From assembly GCA_036961445.1 (NCBI GenBank), contig JBALVO010000030.1, forward strand, positions 1 to 34,194: a stretch of 34,194 nucleotides of DNA. Reading direction: 5' to 3'. Below are positions 32,436 through 34,194 of the stretch, in pieces. The stretch is from JBALVO01 sp036961445. Lineage in GTDB: Bacteria > Pseudomonadota > Gammaproteobacteria > Pseudomonadales > Halieaceae. The translations under genes were made by a program, and so were the position numbers. How positions within the stretch are numbered: the stretch's first letter is position 1; every line of letters starts with the position of its first letter. Under the pieces are notes generated by a model, which was not told the DNA's origin, searched no databases, and worked only from the letters and a program-made list of their open reading frames with translations.

Positions 32436-33104
32436 ATGCGTCTTCTTTTAACTTTGCTACTTATGCTATTCCTTAGCGCCTGCTCCGGTTATGAAATTAA
32501 AAACCTGGCGAAGTCGGATATTGACCTGGTAGCCGACGAATTCATAGATGAGACACGCTCGGCAGTGCGTGAGCTGGTGGTCAAACTGTACAAGCGTAAT
32601 CCGTCGCAGCTGCGCAAAAATCCGGGTATGACCGTGCAGGGTAGGCTGGCCCAACTGAAGGTGCATCAGAATCAATTGAATTTTCCGGAACTAGGGGGTA
32701 AGCAGGGTATTAAAGCCATGTTAATGGCGTTTGATCCCGATTTTAGTGGCGACCGGGTATTTGCCCTGGCCGTCGGGCTCGGCAGTATGCTGCGCGAAGC
32801 TTATAGTTATAAAGCAGAGATGTATTTGATCGACAAACTGGATCCGGCGGTTTTGCTGACCAGCGCGCGCAATGTGGAAGTGCTGTTGTGGAGGCTGAAA
32901 AATACCCGCAAGCCCAACGGAGAGCATTACATCATCACTCACGAATATAAGGGAGTTACGGACAACCTGAGTTTTGAGCGCCTGTTTGGCAAGATCATTA
33001 TTTTGCAGGAAATGATGGCGCGCATTGCAGATGATTCCAGTGATCGCACGGTAACCGGTGCTGTACACGCGGTATCCAAGGTGTTCATTCCGCTGCCCAT
33101 TTAG
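32436..33104 (+). CDS. Unrecognised lipoprotein
   Basis: A 222-residue protein with a lipoprotein signal: M-R-L-L then a hydrophobic stretch and lipobox L-S-A-C16, so the mature protein starts at C16 with S at position +2, which favours the outer membrane. The rest is soluble and mostly helical, with K-S-D-I-D-L-V-A-D-E-F early, a Gly/Ala-rich segment around 105-125 (F-A-L-A-V-G-L-G-S-M-L-R-E-A-Y) and a basic C-terminal region. I cannot name the family. It is divergent from bepA and 51 bases before a K+ channel gene. Adjacent placement with an outer-membrane biogenesis protease allows, but does not prove, an envelope role. No Shine-Dalgarno site; possibly leaderless. Confidence 0.82.
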   Translation: MRLLLTLLLMLFLSACSGYEIKNLAKSDIDLVADEFIDETRSAVRELVVKLYKRNPSQLRKNPGMTVQGRLAQLKVHQNQLNFPELGGKQGIKAMLMAFDPDFSGDRVFALAVGLGSMLREAYSYKAEMYLIDKLDPAVLLTSARNVEVLLWRLKNTRKPNGEHYIITHEYKGVTDNLSFERLFGKIIILQEMMARIADDSSDRTVTGAVHAVSKVFIPLPI

Positions 33105-33155
33105 CGAGTGATTACTGCAGCAAGCGGGAAGGTTAACAATCAGGAGTAAATAAAG

Positions 33156-33854
33156 ATGATGGCACCAAAAGTAATCAGGCGGGGAAATTTTCGCTGGCTA
33201 TTGATAGCATTAATAGTGATGCTTTTCTGTGACGCCATTGTCAACCAGCTGGAGTCGCCGCATGGGCGGTTGCTGGTAAATGTAGGCCTGCTGTTCATCC
33301 TTTTTTCTACGATCTGGACCCTGGACAGCGGCCAACAAGGCTGGCGTAAGTGGAAGTACGCTATGACCGTAGTTATAGCGGGTCTGATGGTCGGCAATGC
33401 GCTCATAGATAGCAAAATTCTGGCCATGGGAACTCAGGCAGGCTGTTTTTTGTACTTATGTCTATCCCTTTACCTGGTTTGGAAGCAGGTGCTTTTTACC
33501 GGGCCGGTAGATACCAATAAAATTATTGGCTCTATCTGCATCTATATTCTGCTTGGCATGGTTTGGGCTTTTGGCTACCTGCTTACAGAAGCGGTGTTCC
33601 CCGGGTCCTTCAACGGTCTGAACGCCGAGGTTTGGCAGACCAACTTGCAACAGTTTATCTACTACAGCATGGTTACCCTGACGACAGTGGGGTACGGAGA
33701 CATTACGCCTGAACAGCCGGTTGCACATTTTCTGGCGTATATGGAAGGAGTTACCGGTATATTCTATACGACTATACTTGTTGCCAGTTTACTCGGAGTG
33801 CAACTGGCCAATAAGCCTACGCCAGTGGTCGCCGCTGCGGAACCCGATAGCTGA
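33156..33854 (+). CDS. Small potassium channel
   Basis: A 232-residue inner-membrane protein with the K+ selectivity filter T176-T-V-G-Y-G-D182 between two helices at the C-terminal end (pore helix about 165-175, inner helix about 190-212). About four hydrophobic segments precede it (about 14-28, 38-55, 68-84 and 93-110), plus one near 125-145, so it resembles the ion-channel family with extra N-terminal helices rather than the simple two-helix KcsA type. There is no RCK or CNMP regulatory domain, and no S4-like run of Arg. AGGAG sits 9 bases before the first of two ATG codons. It may share a transcript with the lipoprotein gene. Confidence 0.9.
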   Translation: MMAPKVIRRGNFRWLLIALIVMLFCDAIVNQLESPHGRLLVNVGLLFILFSTIWTLDSGQQGWRKWKYAMTVVIAGLMVGNALIDSKILAMGTQAGCFLYLCLSLYLVWKQVLFTGPVDTNKIIGSICIYILLGMVWAFGYLLTEAVFPGSFNGLNAEVWQTNLQQFIYYSMVTLTTVGYGDITPEQPVAHFLAYMEGVTGIFYTTILVASLLGVQLANKPTPVVAAAEPDS

Positions 33855-33886
33855 GTCACTGTTTGGCGCACTACCGGTGCGATCCA

Positions 33887-33909
33887 CGCGTCGCCTTGCG
33901 GGCGGCGCG
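33887..33909. other. Strong G+C hairpin in the convergent gap after the K+ channel gene
   Basis: CGCGTCGCC (33887-33895) pairs with GGCGGCGCG (33901-33909) across a 5-base loop, with one G-U pair on the plus strand. It lies between the channel gene and the leftward gene that ends at 33918. No T run follows on either strand, so it may be a terminator without a classical tail, or simply a G+C-rich repeat. Confidence 0.4.
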
Positions 33910-33917
33910 GACAGTGG

Positions 33918-34187
33918 TCAGGGCGTATTTTGCTTGCCTAGTAGCAGCCATAGCTGACCGATAATGATAAACAGCGCTCCGGATGAAAGGATAAAGGGGT
34001 CAATATATAGCTGCTCGCTAAAAGCAAATTCCCCCTTGGATATCTTTACCCAACCCATAAAGTTCTGGTTGACGGCAACGACTGCGCCCAGAAATCCGAC
34101 CACGGACGCAAGGTATTTAAAGATCCAGTGATGGGCAAATGGGAGCACCATAATGACCCCCAGAATCGCAATCACGGTGCGTTGCAC
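33918..34187 (-). CDS. Small two- or three-helix membrane protein, start possibly beyond window
   Basis: An 89-residue minus-strand product counted from a GTG at 34187, seven bases from the right edge; only CAGG precedes it, so the true start may lie outside the window or at the internal ATG 13 codons in. Hydrophobic stretches near residues 5-40 and 66-85 suggest two to three membrane helices, with a polar middle (V-K-I-S-K-G-E-F-A-F). I do not recognise the family. It converges with the potassium channel gene across 63 bases. Confidence 0.6.
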   Translation of the reverse strand: MQRTVIAILGVIMVLPFAHHWIFKYLASVVGFLGAVVAVNQNFMGWVKISKGEFAFSEQLYIDPFILSSGALFIIIGQLWLLLGKQNTP

Positions 34188-34194
34188 CCTGCAG

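Noticed and set aside
1..34194. CRISPR arrays, insertion sequences, tRNA or rRNA genes, phage genes
   Set aside because: I looked for regularly spaced repeats, terminal repeats with transposases and RNA-gene hallmarks and saw none.

Overview
The window looks like a chromosomal segment of a free-living, Gram-negative gammaproteobacterium. Signal peptides, a lipobox, an RND efflux pump, a BepA-type outer-membrane assembly protease and a bacterial glgBAP glycogen locus all point to a diderm proteobacterium. A marine Cellvibrionales/Halieaceae-like host is my guess from the gene mix; it is inference, because I could not run a taxonomic search. I see no insertion sequences, phage genes, CRISPR array, tRNA or rRNA. 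Genes are tightly packed, and no gene-free stretch exceeds about 160 bases.

Region 1 (1-7470, minus strand): a redox cluster. In transcription order it holds a cytochrome P450, a secreted cytochrome c / Vgb-type propeller protein, a secreted PQQ dehydrogenase of the glucose-dehydrogenase type, a membrane-anchored quinohemoprotein resembling polyvinyl-alcohol dehydrogenase, and the start of a CDGSH iron-sulfur protein cut off by the window edge. A perfect 11-bp inverted repeat lies upstream of the P450. A hairpin terminator and a plausible promoter separate the P450 from the three propeller genes. Together this suggests hydroxylation or alcohol oxidation of an unknown substrate, with electrons passed to periplasmic cytochrome c. 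It is the best candidate for undescribed biology here.

Region 2 (7471-20431): glycogen metabolism. malQ, a GH57 amylase and glgC are read leftwards. glgB, glgA, glgP and a HAD phosphatase are read rightwards from a shared divergent control region. The set covers ADP-glucose synthesis, chain elongation, branching, phosphorolysis and glucan transfer. No glgX-type debranching gene is present, and the GH57 enzyme may fill that role. A CPA2 cation/proton antiporter follows.

Region 3 (20432-26911): copper/silver resistance. A small Cys/His/Met-rich exported protein precedes a cusCBA-type RND efflux operon. The CusA protein keeps the three methionines of the E. coli metal site at matching spacing. 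No CusF and no CusRS or CueR regulator is in the window.

Region 4 (26912-34194): mixed housekeeping and orphan genes. It holds an unrecognised 263-residue protein just upstream of a K+-dependent membrane pyrophosphatase, a TauE/SafE permease, a BepA-like M48 protease, and, divergent from it, an unrecognised lipoprotein and a small potassium channel. A small membrane protein that may continue past the right edge comes last.
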